A stretch of DNA of 64,000 nt. Source: Sphingobacteriales bacterium 46-32 (GTDB lineage: Bacteria; Bacteroidota; Bacteroidia; Chitinophagales; Chitinophagaceae). The stretch spans positions 1 to 64,000 of the forward strand of contig MKTY01000018.1 of NCBI GenBank assembly GCA_001898485.1, given 5' to 3'. Position 1 is the stretch's first letter. Each line of letters begins with the position of its first letter. The notes under the pieces were generated by a model. The model did not search any database. It was not told where the DNA came from and saw only the letters and a list, made by a program, of their open reading frames with translations. Below are positions 17,456 to 25,502 of this stretch, piece by piece. The position numbers and the translations under genes were made by a program.

Positions 17456-17829
17456 AGGGCAATTTGTTTGGGATATTAATTGAACACAAAATATTATTGA
17501 GTGAGCTTATTGGTGTAATAATTTATATACTAAATCCAAATTTAATAAAATAAAACATTGCTTTAATAGATCTAAATCAGAACCCATCATTAAAGAGCGG
17601 CGTTCTTTTGCTTTTCTTAGGTCGCCAATGTGGTAAGAAAAGAAGTTCTCTAAAACAGAGAAAGGGATAATGAATATCCCTCAAATAATGCCACAACCTG
17701 TTTGGTAAAATGTGTTGGCAGGAATGGTGCGTGGGTATCCCATTTTGGCAAAGGGGTTGCACCGCTTTGATGCAAAAAGACTGCCCCGACCATCGGGAGG
17801 GAGTGTCTTTTTGCCGCCCGATTTTCCAA
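17456..17829. other. Intergenic region between HEPN-like gene and PRTRC ThiF gene
   Basis: There is no convincing gene in these 374 bp. The PRTRC-side half contains the terminator at 17772-17814. The HEPN-side half is AT-rich and includes ATATTTTG on the minus strand near 17500, a one-mismatch version of TAnnTTTG that could drive the HEPN-like module. Short open frames here have no recognisable content. Confidence 0.5.
17772..17814. terminator. Bidirectional terminator after PRTRC thiF
   Basis: The perfect 10-bp arms GCAAAAAGAC (17772-17781) and GTCTTTTTGC (17805-17814) enclose a partly paired GC-rich centre (CCCGA with TCGGG). Runs of A and T on the two sides allow termination in both directions. 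It lies 16 bp beyond the thiF stop. Confidence 0.65.
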
Positions 17830-18636
17830 TCAGGCGACTTTTATAGGGTGGGTACGGAAATCCTTCAGGTTGTGAAAAAATCCCCTGTATGGTGTCAATC
17901 CGTTACGGAACAAACCCCATAACAGGGAGCAACCCATCTGAACCAAAGATGAATTGATAAACAAATCCTGCTTTTCCAAAGCTTCAGCAAGGGAACAGCT
18001 TGGCGTATCGTCTTCCAGTTCCGACTGTTTGAGCAACTCGCCAAATTCATCCGTAACCATTGGCAGGCTTGCCACCGTTTCGTATTTCTCGGACTTGGGT
18101 TGCTGTATAGTTCCTATTGTAGATAGTATAGCTTGTCCTGTATGTTGACTGTTGCCAAAGTCCAGCCAATAGCGTGGGCGGTTGGAATAGGCTTTGCCGT
18201 TGTTCAATCCGTTTAATATGTCCGCAATCTCAAACCTTGCTTTTACGCTGTCCACACAAGAAATATAAATACTTGCTCCTGTGTTTTCGGGCAACCTGTC
18301 CTTACTGTCTTTTTCAAATTTCCTTGCTTCGGCTTTCCAGTTTGTACCTGCCCAACGGTTGATGCGGTTGATAATGGCAACGGACTTGTACAACCCGACC
18401 TCACATTCAGCGAAACGCTGTCTGCCTAAATTGGCTTGGGTAATAACATCATCATCCCAAAGACGTACAAATATTCCTGCGTGTCCTAACTCGATTAGGC
18501 TATGGTTCATTTCAAGCAAAGCGGTCATTACTTTTGAGCCTGTGCCACCTGCTCCGATTACGTTTACCGTTATCGGGTTGGTTGGATTTATCAAATAGCT
18601 GTCCGTAAAATGGACTTTTAAAATTTCTGTGTTCAT
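17830..18636 (-). CDS. PRTRC system ThiF-family protein
   Basis: This 268-residue member of the ThiF/E1-like adenylyltransferase superfamily has the nucleotide-binding loop VIGAGGTGSKV near residues 25-35, followed by the Rossmann fold and a conserved region near DDDVITQANLGRQRF. That region contains the expected Asp and Arg residues of the ATP site. PRTRC stands for ParB-related, ThiF-related cassette, a conserved plasmid/ICE block of unknown biochemical role. The start overlaps the stop of PRTRC protein B by one base (18636), so the two are coupled. The expected ParB member is not seen in this window. Confidence 0.9.
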   Translation of the reverse strand: MNTEILKVHFTDSYLINPTNPITVNVIGAGGTGSKVMTALLEMNHSLIELGHAGIFVRLWDDDVITQANLGRQRFAECEVGLYKSVAIINRINRWAGTNWKAEARKFEKDSKDRLPENTGASIYISCVDSVKARFEIADILNGLNNGKAYSNRPRYWLDFGNSQHTGQAILSTIGTIQQPKSEKYETVASLPMVTDEFGELLKQSELEDDTPSCSLAEALEKQDLFINSSLVQMGCSLLWGLFRNGLTPYRGFFHNLKDFRTHPIKVA

Positions 18637-19349
18637 TACAATATCGTTTTTATAGTCTTGTTTGTCTTTTTCAATACATCTTTAGGAAATGCTTTACCTG
18701 TGCTGATAAGGTCTTTCCAAAGGCTCACACAATTCCCTTTTATGGGGTTGTGTTCGTTTACCAAGTGGCTGAAATAGCTAATAAAAAAATAGCTTTGCCA
18801 CACCTTTATAAATTCTTCCACCGAAGCCGAATTTTTGATGTTCACATCTACATTTCCCATACATACGTGTCCATCCTCGTACACGTTGAAAAACGGAGCG
18901 TGAAACAATACGGTTTTCTCGGTAGGTCTGCGGTCTTTATCAAGGGCAAAAACAACAAGGCTCTGCTTGCTTGCATACCAAAGCATGGCAGGTACTTGTG
19001 CCGTGCCGTTTGGTATTTCAAGACTTTCCGTAAAGTACATTTTGGTTTTTCGTGCTTTGGTGTACCAAAGTACCGTACCGTTCTCACTCGGATTAATGTG
19101 CAGGACGTTGGTAGGTAGAATGCCGTTAGATTTTAAAAATGCCTTGCTCTTTTCCTTTTCCGTATTAAGTGCTTTTGCCAATACTTTGGCTTCCCGTTCG
19201 GTCAAAGGATGGGCGTTGATTGGATTACCGTTCTTATCCATATCAAAATGCTCTACATAGGTGGCTTTACCACTTCCCTTGGTCTGGTAGAAAACCAAAG
19301 CCGATAAGGGGTGGTAAAGTGTTCCGAAGTCTTGCGTTATATCTTTCAT
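18636..19349 (-). CDS. PRTRC system protein B
   Basis: This 237-residue protein belongs to the PRTRC protein B family, recognised by its length, position directly before thiF and segments such as LTEREAKVLAKAL and HVCMGNVDV. It is soluble and without a known catalytic site. It overlaps thiF by one base and lies 10 bp after PRTRC protein F, so it is part of one transcript. The ubiquitin-related wider context (ThiF plus small partner proteins) hints at a conjugation-like chemistry, but this is unproven. Confidence 0.85.
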   Translation of the reverse strand: MKDITQDFGTLYHPLSALVFYQTKGSGKATYVEHFDMDKNGNPINAHPLTEREAKVLAKALNTEKEKSKAFLKSNGILPTNVLHINPSENGTVLWYTKARKTKMYFTESLEIPNGTAQVPAMLWYASKQSLVVFALDKDRRPTEKTVLFHAPFFNVYEDGHVCMGNVDVNIKNSASVEEFIKVWQSYFFISYFSHLVNEHNPIKGNCVSLWKDLISTGKAFPKDVLKKTNKTIKTIL

Positions 19350-19359
19350 CGTTCCTGTA

Positions 19360-20514
19360 TTAATAGTTATTCAGTATGTATATCAATTCTTCAATTAAGG
19401 CAAAAACACGGTTTTCAAATTCAAGGGTATTGGCGGTAATGTCACTACCATCAAACCGTTTCACAATGGTGGGTTCTTCCATCTGTCCGTATTCCTGCAA
19501 CTCGGTGTTAACGCTGTCGAAAAGTGTTTGAAACAAAATGCCTTTAGCATCGGCACAAAAGGAAACATACTTTTCCATCCCTATAATGTTTTCCATATCT
19601 TCTTCGTTAGCTTCTCCGTTTGGCAGGGCATTGCGGTTTATGGTGGCAGTCGGGAATTGTCCATACAGGGCAAAGGCTTCGCTTGCCAGTTTGTAACAAT
19701 CTTGGTCAAAGCTGTCTTTGATTTTAAAGGCATTTAAACGCTCTTTAAATCGGCTCAAATTCTGCCCGTTGTAAATCTTCTGCTCCATATGTTCGCCTAT
19801 CTGTTCTGCTTGCCTAATCTCGTTTAAATAGGTTGGCGTGTCCTCATTCTCATCATCGCATACAATCCACTCTGTTACCATTTCATACATCCAATACAGG
19901 TAACTGCTTTCCTGCCGATAATAGGGAACATCTGCAATGTGGTACAGGTAGGCACACACCGACTGCAATAACTGTACGGCTTGCTTACGGTTGGGGTTCT
20001 TGGATAGTCGGTACAACGGCACTACAGGAATGTAATACAGGGTCGCACCTGTACTGTACCGTTCCTCGCTAACGAAATAAGTTTTCTTACTATCCTGCAT
20101 AAAACGTATTTCTTCCCAATCACGAAACTTTTTCCTTAACTGTTCTTCTGTATCATCCAAAGCCAAAGCTATATTGTAGGGATAGCCGTATTGCCTGGAC
20201 TGCATAGGTTGTATGCCGTAATGTCCTGCAAGTTTGGAAAGGGACTGGTAAAAATCCCTCTCCGTTTTTTCAGATTTCTTACAAGCCTGTGCCGTTTCCG
20301 CTTCTTGCAGTTTCGGAAGGAATGAACATCTTAGAAAACCATTGGTAGCATGGCTATCGGTACGGCTTTCAATTTGTCTTTCCGTACCTCGTTTGCGTCC
20401 TTTGGTCTTTGCATCCAGTCTGCGAACTCGCCCAACTGTTTGTGCAAAGTCCGCTGTTTTGGTTGCTGTGGGGTTTTGATAGTACCCGATATGATGTTGC
20501 GTTGCATAGTTCAT
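19360..20514 (-). CDS. PRTRC system protein F
   Basis: This 384-residue soluble protein is assigned as PRTRC protein F from its size, place between proteins C and B, and a mostly helical body. The first 80 residues are basic and low-complexity (KTKGRKRGTERQIESR), suggesting nucleic-acid contact or disorder. It is followed by B after 10 bp and preceded by C after 17 bp. No active-site motif is visible and the function is unknown. Confidence 0.78.
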   Translation of the reverse strand: MNYATQHHIGYYQNPTATKTADFAQTVGRVRRLDAKTKGRKRGTERQIESRTDSHATNGFLRCSFLPKLQEAETAQACKKSEKTERDFYQSLSKLAGHYGIQPMQSRQYGYPYNIALALDDTEEQLRKKFRDWEEIRFMQDSKKTYFVSEERYSTGATLYYIPVVPLYRLSKNPNRKQAVQLLQSVCAYLYHIADVPYYRQESSYLYWMYEMVTEWIVCDDENEDTPTYLNEIRQAEQIGEHMEQKIYNGQNLSRFKERLNAFKIKDSFDQDCYKLASEAFALYGQFPTATINRNALPNGEANEEDMENIIGMEKYVSFCADAKGILFQTLFDSVNTELQEYGQMEEPTIVKRFDGSDITANTLEFENRVFALIEELIYILNNY

Positions 20515-20531
20515 CGTTTTTGCTTTTTGGT

Positions 20532-20750
20532 TTAACCTTTGGTTCCCATTACACTCTCAAATCGGTACTGTACTGTATCGTCACGGATAACAGGGGCAGA
20601 TACTTTTGCGGTGGTCAGTATCGGGTAAGAATTTGCGTAGAAATTCATCACTGCTTCCACGCTCCATTTTGGTTCGGGGTCGGTCAGTTTTATTTGCTGT
20701 CCTTTATCGCTGAGTATAAATACTCTTTCTAATTGCGTTGCTAATAACAT
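20532..20750 (-). CDS. PRTRC system protein C
   Basis: This 72-residue protein shows the family pattern of an N-terminal strand pair, a D-P-D/E-P segment and then VEAVMNFYANSYPILTTA, which is typical of PRTRC protein C. Its size and beta-grasp-like layout make it a possible small partner for the ThiF-like protein, although there is no visible C-terminal diglycine. It lies between proteins E and F with short gaps of 17-18 bp. Confidence 0.85.
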   Translation of the reverse strand: MLLATQLERVFILSDKGQQIKLTDPEPKWSVEAVMNFYANSYPILTTAKVSAPVIRDDTVQYRFESVMGTKG

Positions 20751-20768
20751 GGTTTCTGAATTTTGGCG

Positions 20769-21308
20769 TTAAACAATTTGTTCCTGTTCTGCTCCGAAAA
20801 GGTTCGGTGTTGAAAATTTTGCGGATAGTTCGCCCTTGCGTTTACGTATCTCGTCTGCTTTTTCGGGAAACTCTGTTATATCGGGTACTTTCATCCACGC
20901 ATCACGGAACTTGCCGGCTGCCTCCAGTTCTTCAGCCTTTGCCATTCCATCTTTGAATTTTTTGTCTTTGGCTTCCTGCTCCTTCTTCTGCTTATCGGCT
21001 TTCTCTTTCTCCATTGCGGAATTTTTTTTGACTTCCTCCAATTGTTTCATAAATGCTTCCATATCCACCATTAAGCCCGAAGCCTTTTGTATAGGCGTGG
21101 TTATCTGCTCAAAAAATCCCTCGTCAAACTCCTGCGGAGTGGCGTTAAAGGTCAAAGGGGGGATAAGGTTTTTGGCGTTATCTCCGCACCCTTCGTTATT
21201 GAGCAAAACCGATACAATAAGGTTGCTGTCATTGCCTTTTGCTATTGTCAGTTGCAGATTACCTGTAAAATCCAACTGTGCTATCTGATTGAAAAAATTT
21301 GCGTTCAT
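20769..21308 (-). CDS. PRTRC system protein E
   Basis: This 179-residue protein starts with the family-typical FFNQIAQLDFTGNLQLTIAK, continues with a beta-rich domain of about 85 residues, and then has a long Lys/Glu-rich coiled-coil segment (about 90-135). It is the first PRTRC gene of the operon in transcription order, with C next after 18 bp. The molecular role is unknown; the coiled coil suggests protein-protein contacts. Confidence 0.85.
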   Translation of the reverse strand: MNANFFNQIAQLDFTGNLQLTIAKGNDSNLIVSVLLNNEGCGDNAKNLIPPLTFNATPQEFDEGFFEQITTPIQKASGLMVDMEAFMKQLEEVKKNSAMEKEKADKQKKEQEAKDKKFKDGMAKAEELEAAGKFRDAWMKVPDITEFPEKADEIRKRKGELSAKFSTPNLFGAEQEQIV

Positions 21309-21320
21309 CGTTCTTAAATT

Positions 21321-21518
21321 TTAATTGTCGTCTAATCTTTTTTTGATTGCTGTCAGTTTCTCGTACATATCCGTCCAGTAGGCTTTTTGCCGTTTGTCAA
21401 ACTCGGAGAAACTCTTATCCTCGTGTCGGTATTCTTTATATTGCCTCGACATTTTTATGGCTTCTCTTAGGTTTGTTACCTCGATAGGGCAACCGTTCAA
21501 ATCTGTTACTTGCATCAT
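21321..21518 (-). CDS. Small uncharacterised ICE protein (65 residues)
   Basis: This short, charged, mostly helical protein has the segment NLREAIKMSRQYKEYRHED and a second helix ending in KKRLDDN. Similar short reading frames regularly accompany PRTRC genes in Bacteroidota ICEs. The gene sits 12 bp upstream of PRTRC E and 9 bp after the 67-residue gene, so it belongs to the same transcript. No function can be assigned. Confidence 0.7.
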   Translation of the reverse strand: MMQVTDLNGCPIEVTNLREAIKMSRQYKEYRHEDKSFSEFDKRQKAYWTDMYEKLTAIKKRLDDN

Positions 21519-21527
21519 ATTATGAGG

Positions 21528-21731
21528 TTATTTTTCAACGGTATAAACTCCATTTTCATAGTAGCCTATCAGCCGTTCCCAAAGCCGTATTAAGCTGTCC
21601 GTATCTACATAGAAATACTCGCTTCTACTGCAATAAATGATGTATATGGCTTCATTCTTATGTTGTGTTTCAAGGCTTTTATCTTTAGCCATACTTTTCG
21701 CTTCGTCTATTGATTTTGATTTCATCACCAT
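21528..21731 (-). CDS. Small uncharacterised ICE protein (67 residues)
   Basis: This 67-residue protein has a Lys-rich N-terminus and a hydrophobic/aromatic core (AIYIIYCSRSEYFYVDTD) followed by an amphipathic helix. It has no signal peptide. It lies downstream of the DUF932 gene after a hairpin and is followed at 9 bp by another small gene, which supports translation as part of the operon. Function is unknown. Confidence 0.65.
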   Translation of the reverse strand: MVMKSKSIDEAKSMAKDKSLETQHKNEAIYIIYCSRSEYFYVDTDSLIRLWERLIGYYENGVYTVEK

Positions 21732-21741
21732 ATTTTTTAGT

Positions 21742-21769
21742 AGGCTACCACCGTTTTAGGCGGTAGCCT
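21742..21769. other. Hairpin between DUF932 gene and small-gene/PRTRC block
   Basis: AGGCTACC (21742-21749) pairs with GGTAGCCT (21762-21769), with further partial pairing inside. On the transcribed minus strand there is no T run after it, so it is more likely an attenuating or mRNA-processing hairpin than a full terminator. Confidence 0.5.
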
Positions 21770-21777
21770 TTAGTTGT

Positions 21778-22851
21778 TTAATTAAGGTTTAGAATTTCTG
21801 CTCCGTCTGTTGCAAATGAGGTGCATAGTTCAAAAGCCTTTTGGGTCTTTAACTGTGCAGTACCACCCATTACAATACTTTGCAACTTGGCTTCATCATT
21901 CTTATAGTTGCGTACATTCTGATAGTAGCCTGTAACAGCGTTGTAAGCCCCGAACAATGTGCCTTTAGTGGTGTCCATTTGCTGTGTATCGCTTATCATT
22001 GCGTATGCAAAGGCATCCTCTACCGTATTTTTGAACAGCGTGGAAACTTCATCTTCCGCACCTTTTTTCAGCAAATCAAATGTTTCCTTATTCGGGCAAA
22101 GTGCCAATTGGATTAGCTTTCTTACTTCCCTGTCTGTTACTTTTACCTTAGCCCACTCATTGAAAATGCCTTCTAACTGGTTACTTAGGGTATTTGCCAA
22201 GCCCATAACCTTGTGAGCGTTTTCCAAACGTTGTTTTGCTCCTGAAGTGTGCTTGATGCGTACAACATTGCTCATATTGCGAAGCGAAGCGTTAAGGGTA
22301 TTTTGGCATACAATCCTGATAGGTGTAAATGCTGCGGTAATGCTTCCGCTACCATCGTGCGAAGTCGTGAGGAAGATATATTTCTCTGTTACGTCATCGC
22401 CATTGCCTACACGGATATAGTCAGGAAGTTTTGCGGTTATGAATATGCGTTCTCCGTTACCTAATGCTCCTGCGGTTTCGTACAGAATACCCTCGCCACC
22501 ACCAACAATGGCGTCAAAGAAATTGAACGCTTCACGGTTTTGTACAATGTGATAGTCTTTGCCCACCACACCCAATACAGCGTTGTTGTCGGTGCGTATG
22601 TTGGCGAAATAGTTGGGTACTTCAAGTTCACTACTGCCTATTTCTATGCCGTTTGCAGTTTCGATTATGCCCGAACCTTTGGTAAACAGTGGGGATTTTA
22701 CGACTTCATAATCTAACCCTGCGTATTTGATAGCTTCTTCGCTTGTCGGGTATTGCTCCACGATTTGCCCCAAACCGTGCCATGCTTTTTGTTGTACGCT
22801 AAAGAATGAATAACGTCCTGTTCTCTCGTTGAAATTGATATTATGTGCCAT
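21778..22851 (-). CDS. DUF932 phage/plasmid-like protein
   Basis: This 357-residue member of the DUF932 family is found on phages, plasmids and ICEs. The start AHNINFNERTGRYSFFSVQQ with the nearby KAWHGLGQIVE is typical of the family, as is the middle segment VRIVCQNTLNASLR. The protein is soluble and the biochemical role is not established; proposed links are to replication or DNA modification resistance. It lies 44 bp after ssb on the same strand and belongs to the maintenance block. Confidence 0.88.
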   Translation of the reverse strand: MAHNINFNERTGRYSFFSVQQKAWHGLGQIVEQYPTSEEAIKYAGLDYEVVKSPLFTKGSGIIETANGIEIGSSELEVPNYFANIRTDNNAVLGVVGKDYHIVQNREAFNFFDAIVGGGEGILYETAGALGNGERIFITAKLPDYIRVGNGDDVTEKYIFLTTSHDGSGSITAAFTPIRIVCQNTLNASLRNMSNVVRIKHTSGAKQRLENAHKVMGLANTLSNQLEGIFNEWAKVKVTDREVRKLIQLALCPNKETFDLLKKGAEDEVSTLFKNTVEDAFAYAMISDTQQMDTTKGTLFGAYNAVTGYYQNVRNYKNDEAKLQSIVMGGTAQLKTQKAFELCTSFATDGAEILNLN

Positions 22852-22895
22852 GATGCTTAAAATTTTGATGTTGAAAAATGATTTAATGCTCTTTG

Positions 22896-23288
22896 TTAAA
22901 ATGGGAGGTCGTCCTCCGTGCCTTGCCCTGTTGTAGTGTTGCTTCCTGTTTGTGGGGTAGCCTGTACGGTTTCTAATTTCTTGCCACCTCCGTGCAGTTT
23001 GATGTTTGAGGTATGGAAATTCAGCCCTGCGTGTGCTTCTCCATCATTGCCCGTCCACGCCCTTGCACTTACCCTGCCTGTCAGCTCTACCAATGTGCCT
23101 TTGGTGAGTATCTTCGCTACATTGGGGCTTATCCAGTATGAGCAGTCGAAGTAGGTTGTTTGCTCTATGCGTTCGCCCTGTTTGTTACGGTAGCTGTCGT
23201 TGGTCGCTATCGAAAAGGTTACTACTTGTTTGTCCTGTGACGTTGTGCGTACTTCCGCATCCCTTGTCAGTCTTCCTGTGATGTTCAT
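22896..23288 (-). CDS. ssb: Single-stranded DNA-binding protein
   Basis: This 130-residue SSB has an OB fold from residue 1 (MNITGRLTRDAEVRTT), the usual FSIATNDSY core strand and the acidic C-terminal tip ending DDLPF that docks replication partners. Element-borne SSBs protect the transferred single strand and assist re-establishment after conjugation. It heads the minus-strand maintenance operon, followed by DUF932. It differs from a chromosomal Ssb by its short linker between OB fold and tip. Confidence 0.92.
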   Translation of the reverse strand: MNITGRLTRDAEVRTTSQDKQVVTFSIATNDSYRNKQGERIEQTTYFDCSYWISPNVAKILTKGTLVELTGRVSARAWTGNDGEAHAGLNFHTSNIKLHGGGKKLETVQATPQTGSNTTTGQGTEDDLPF

Positions 23289-23492
23289 GTTTTCTACTTT
23301 TTTGCGTTATGAAATTTGTTCTGATTTGATTTTTTTAGATTTATTCGGTAATGAGAGGAGGTGCTGAATTTTCGTTTCATTCTGTTACCGTTTCCAATGC
23401 TGTATTTTTCCATTACTGACATTTTTTTTATTCGTCTAAAGAGCCGGAGTATGCTTTGTTTCGTTTCACGAGCATAAAAGGTTAGTGTTTAG

Positions 23493-23585
23493 CAGGAACA
23501 AGGTTTTGCCAAACAAATACGACCCGCATGGGTGGAGATTTTTTGGCAAACCCAAGGGGCATGACCTTGTTCCTGGGTTAAGAAC
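23493..23585. repeat. 93-bp nested inverted repeat upstream of ssb
   Basis: The outer arms CAGGAACAAGGT (23493-23504) and ACCTTGTTCCTG (23574-23585) are perfect complements. Directly inside the left arm, TTTGCCAAA (23505-23513) pairs with TTTGGCAAA (23542-23550), and a central ACCC/GGGT pair flanks GCAT. The layered symmetry suggests a folded RNA or a DNA site read by a protein. Confidence 0.7.
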
Positions 23586-23913
23586 ACGATCATACCTTTG
23601 CTCTTGAAATGGAACAAAAGCGGCATACTGGCTCTTGAATGAAAACTATGTGGAAGCAGGTGGAAAAGGCATTAGGAAACGGTCCCGTGTGATTACAAAA
23701 TCTGCATTCAGTTGTAACAGAATTTTTTTAAGACCTTTTATTGTTTCAAAGTATCGTGGCCTGGGAAGCCACGTAAACAATACTGAAAATGTAGTTGAGT
23801 AGCAGAAGGGAAGATTTTTTGTATGGTTTATCAATACATCCTGTTAAAGCTCTTTTATGGTAGAGGGTGTGTGCAGGAGAAATAAATGTGCTTTAAGGAT
23901 TAAGTATGGGCAT

Positions 23914-23939
23914 AAAAAAAGCAGGACTTAATCCTGCTT
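23914..23939 (-). terminator. Terminator after the integrase gene
   Basis: On the minus strand AAGCAGGA and TCCTGCTT form an 8-bp stem around a short loop, followed by a run of seven T (A run at 23914-23920 on the plus strand). It lies 24 bp beyond the integrase stop. Confidence 0.8.
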
Positions 23940-23962
23940 CGATTTGTAAGTAAATAATAATT

Positions 23963-25228
23963 TTACACAAGAACCTCTTCTTCCATTTCAATAAATGCGG
24001 CTTCCATTCCGGCGAATTTATGTGACACTAAATCCATGTCCTTACTGATTTTCTGACTTGTGATCTTTGCATAAATCTGTGTGGTGGAAATATTTTTATG
24101 CCCCATCATTTTGCTAAGGCTTTCAAGTGGCACACCTTCGGTCAGGAACATGGTAGCAAATGTGTGACGTGCAGTATGGAAAGTTACTTTCTGTTCTGTA
24201 ATAATTTCCGCTTCCTCTATCAATTTCTTTACATGACTATTGCAGGTTGCATTGGAAGGAACCGGAAAAACATACTCATTACGGGTAACGCCCCTGTATT
24301 TCTCAATAATACGTTTTGGAATTTCCAATAGGCGGACGTTTGAAGCAACGTCTGATTTTTTTCTTCTGCTAATGATCCATTGGTGGCCATCAAAGAAGGA
24401 CTGTATGTTGCTCCATTTTAGATTTTGAATATCAATATAAGAAAGCCCTGTAAAGCAACTGAAAATAAAGAGGTCTTTTACAAGTTCGTATTTGGACTTG
24501 GACGGTTTTAGAAGCATTAACTTTTCTACATCCTCTTTTAAAAGATAGCTGCGATCAGTTTCTTCCATGCTGATTTCATAATCCTCAAAAGGGTTTTGTC
24601 GAATCAAGCCTTTTTTAATCGCCAGTTCCGCCAATGCAATAACCGGCATCGTATAAACCCAAACCGTGTTATGTGTACATTCCTTATCTATGCGCAGAAA
24701 GAAATCGAACTCCCGGATAAAGTCTGAGGTAAGTTCCCGAAACGCCATATCCTCCCTGTGATAGCGTTCCCTGATAAATTCGGACAGATGATTGTAAACG
24801 GTCTTGTATTTATTGTAGGTGTTTTGAGAACGTTTGCCCTTGCTGACCATTCTTTCAAAATCCTCATTCTGGTCTTTAAACACTTTAAGGATAGCATCAT
24901 CCATTACACCAACTCCCAAAAATGATAGCTTTACTTTTTGTGCAGTTGCAAAGCCTTCATCTTTGAGCATATCATCGTAAATCTTATTGATACGCACCCG
25001 TATATTGTCCAATTTAAGATTGGTACTCAGTGCCTGGGCACTTTTGCCCAAAACCCTTCCGTGCTTTAAATCCCAATTATTGGGGTTGATGTCCAGTTTG
25101 GTACTAAAGGATTTGGGTGTTCCGTCAATAGTGATACGCCCCATAACAGGGACGTTCCCGTTCTTCTTAGGTTCATTCTTCTTCAGGTAGAAAAGCAGCT
25201 TGAACGTGGATCTTTTCTCTTGTTCCAT
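23963..25228 (-). CDS. IntDOT-like tyrosine recombinase (ICE integrase)
   Basis: This 421-residue site-specific recombinase integrates and excises the ICE. It has an Arm-binding N-terminus (about 10-80), a SAM-like core-binding domain (about 115-215) and a C-terminal catalytic domain. Visible catalytic residues are K290/K291, H351 and R354 in HTARHTF, H377 in GHKNIS and the nucleophile Y386 in QIYAKI. The first Arg is replaced by Ser (S263 in CFTGLSYIDI), as is known for IntDOT of CTnDOT. A terminator follows, and the gene faces away from the adjacent chromosomal lipoprotein gene. No attachment core was identified. Confidence 0.93.
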   Translation of the reverse strand: MEQEKRSTFKLLFYLKKNEPKKNGNVPVMGRITIDGTPKSFSTKLDINPNNWDLKHGRVLGKSAQALSTNLKLDNIRVRINKIYDDMLKDEGFATAQKVKLSFLGVGVMDDAILKVFKDQNEDFERMVSKGKRSQNTYNKYKTVYNHLSEFIRERYHREDMAFRELTSDFIREFDFFLRIDKECTHNTVWVYTMPVIALAELAIKKGLIRQNPFEDYEISMEETDRSYLLKEDVEKLMLLKPSKSKYELVKDLFIFSCFTGLSYIDIQNLKWSNIQSFFDGHQWIISRRKKSDVASNVRLLEIPKRIIEKYRGVTRNEYVFPVPSNATCNSHVKKLIEEAEIITEQKVTFHTARHTFATMFLTEGVPLESLSKMMGHKNISTTQIYAKITSQKISKDMDLVSHKFAGMEAAFIEMEEEVLV

Positions 25229-25502
25229 AACTCAATTGTTTAACGTTTAAAATTAACTTTCATTGAGTTACAAGGGAATATGAAAATTGATGCAAATGAC
25301 TGAAATATAGATTGTTATATTATAATTCAGCTGATTGTAATCAGTAACGATTTAGTAACCTAACCTTGTCATTTTAAGCCCAAAACCTGTCGGACACCTA
25401 CTTCCAAATTTTGCCTCACGTTTTATAAACCACTGTATATGAACGGTCTTAACCGTTTTGCTTATTTTTGCTTTCTTCTAATATTTTTTAAACAAAACAA
25501 CA
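25229..25502. other. ICE-chromosome boundary region
   Basis: The ICE end must lie somewhere in these 274 bp between the outward end of the integrase gene and the chromosomal lipoprotein gene. No direct repeat or tRNA end can be matched because the other end is outside the window, and no GTTnnTTTGC core like that of CTnDOT was found. Confidence 0.5.
25463..25470 (+). promoter_or_regulatory. Candidate -7 element for the DUF6263 lipoprotein gene
   Basis: TATTTTTG matches TAnnTTTG and lies about 33 bp before the ATG at 25503. The -33 box is not clear. If the ICE end falls just upstream, insertion may have replaced the native upstream sequence. Confidence 0.4.

Larger units (their letters stand above)
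23289..23962. other. Non-coding region between ssb and integrase with nested palindrome
   Basis: These 674 bp have no gene I can support. They contain a nested palindrome (23493-23585), a short direct repeat GCTCTTGAA near 23604 and 23632, and the integrase terminator. A 62-codon minus-strand frame at 23646-23834 has no recognisable features. The position beside the integrase makes it a plausible site for excision control or an origin-like function. Confidence 0.5.
1..25480. mobile_element. Integrative and conjugative element (CTnDOT-type), integrase-proximal part
   Basis: The span holds a CTnDOT-style transfer operon, accessory cargo, a PRTRC/ssb/DUF932 maintenance block and a terminal tyrosine integrase reading inward. 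The left end lies outside the window because traG is already open at base 1. The right end must fall between the integrase start (25228) and the chromosomal lipoprotein gene at 25503, so the end given is approximate and no att repeat could be identified. The two cargo modules are visibly AT-richer than the transfer genes, which fits later acquisition. The relaxase (mobA/B), coupling protein and early tra genes are not in this window. Confidence 0.9.

Noticed and set aside
17710-17922. Plus-strand 70-codon frame over the terminator next to the thiF gene
   Set aside because: It overlaps the thiF end on the opposite strand, runs through a hairpin and has no protein-like features.
23646-23834. 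Minus-strand 62-codon frame between ssb and integrase
   Set aside because: It has no conserved features, no plausible start context and lies in a region without other coding signs.
25400-25480. CTnDOT-like attachment core near the integrase
   Set aside because: TTTTGC occurrences are present, but the GTT part of GTTnnTTTGC is missing and no second copy can be checked in this window.
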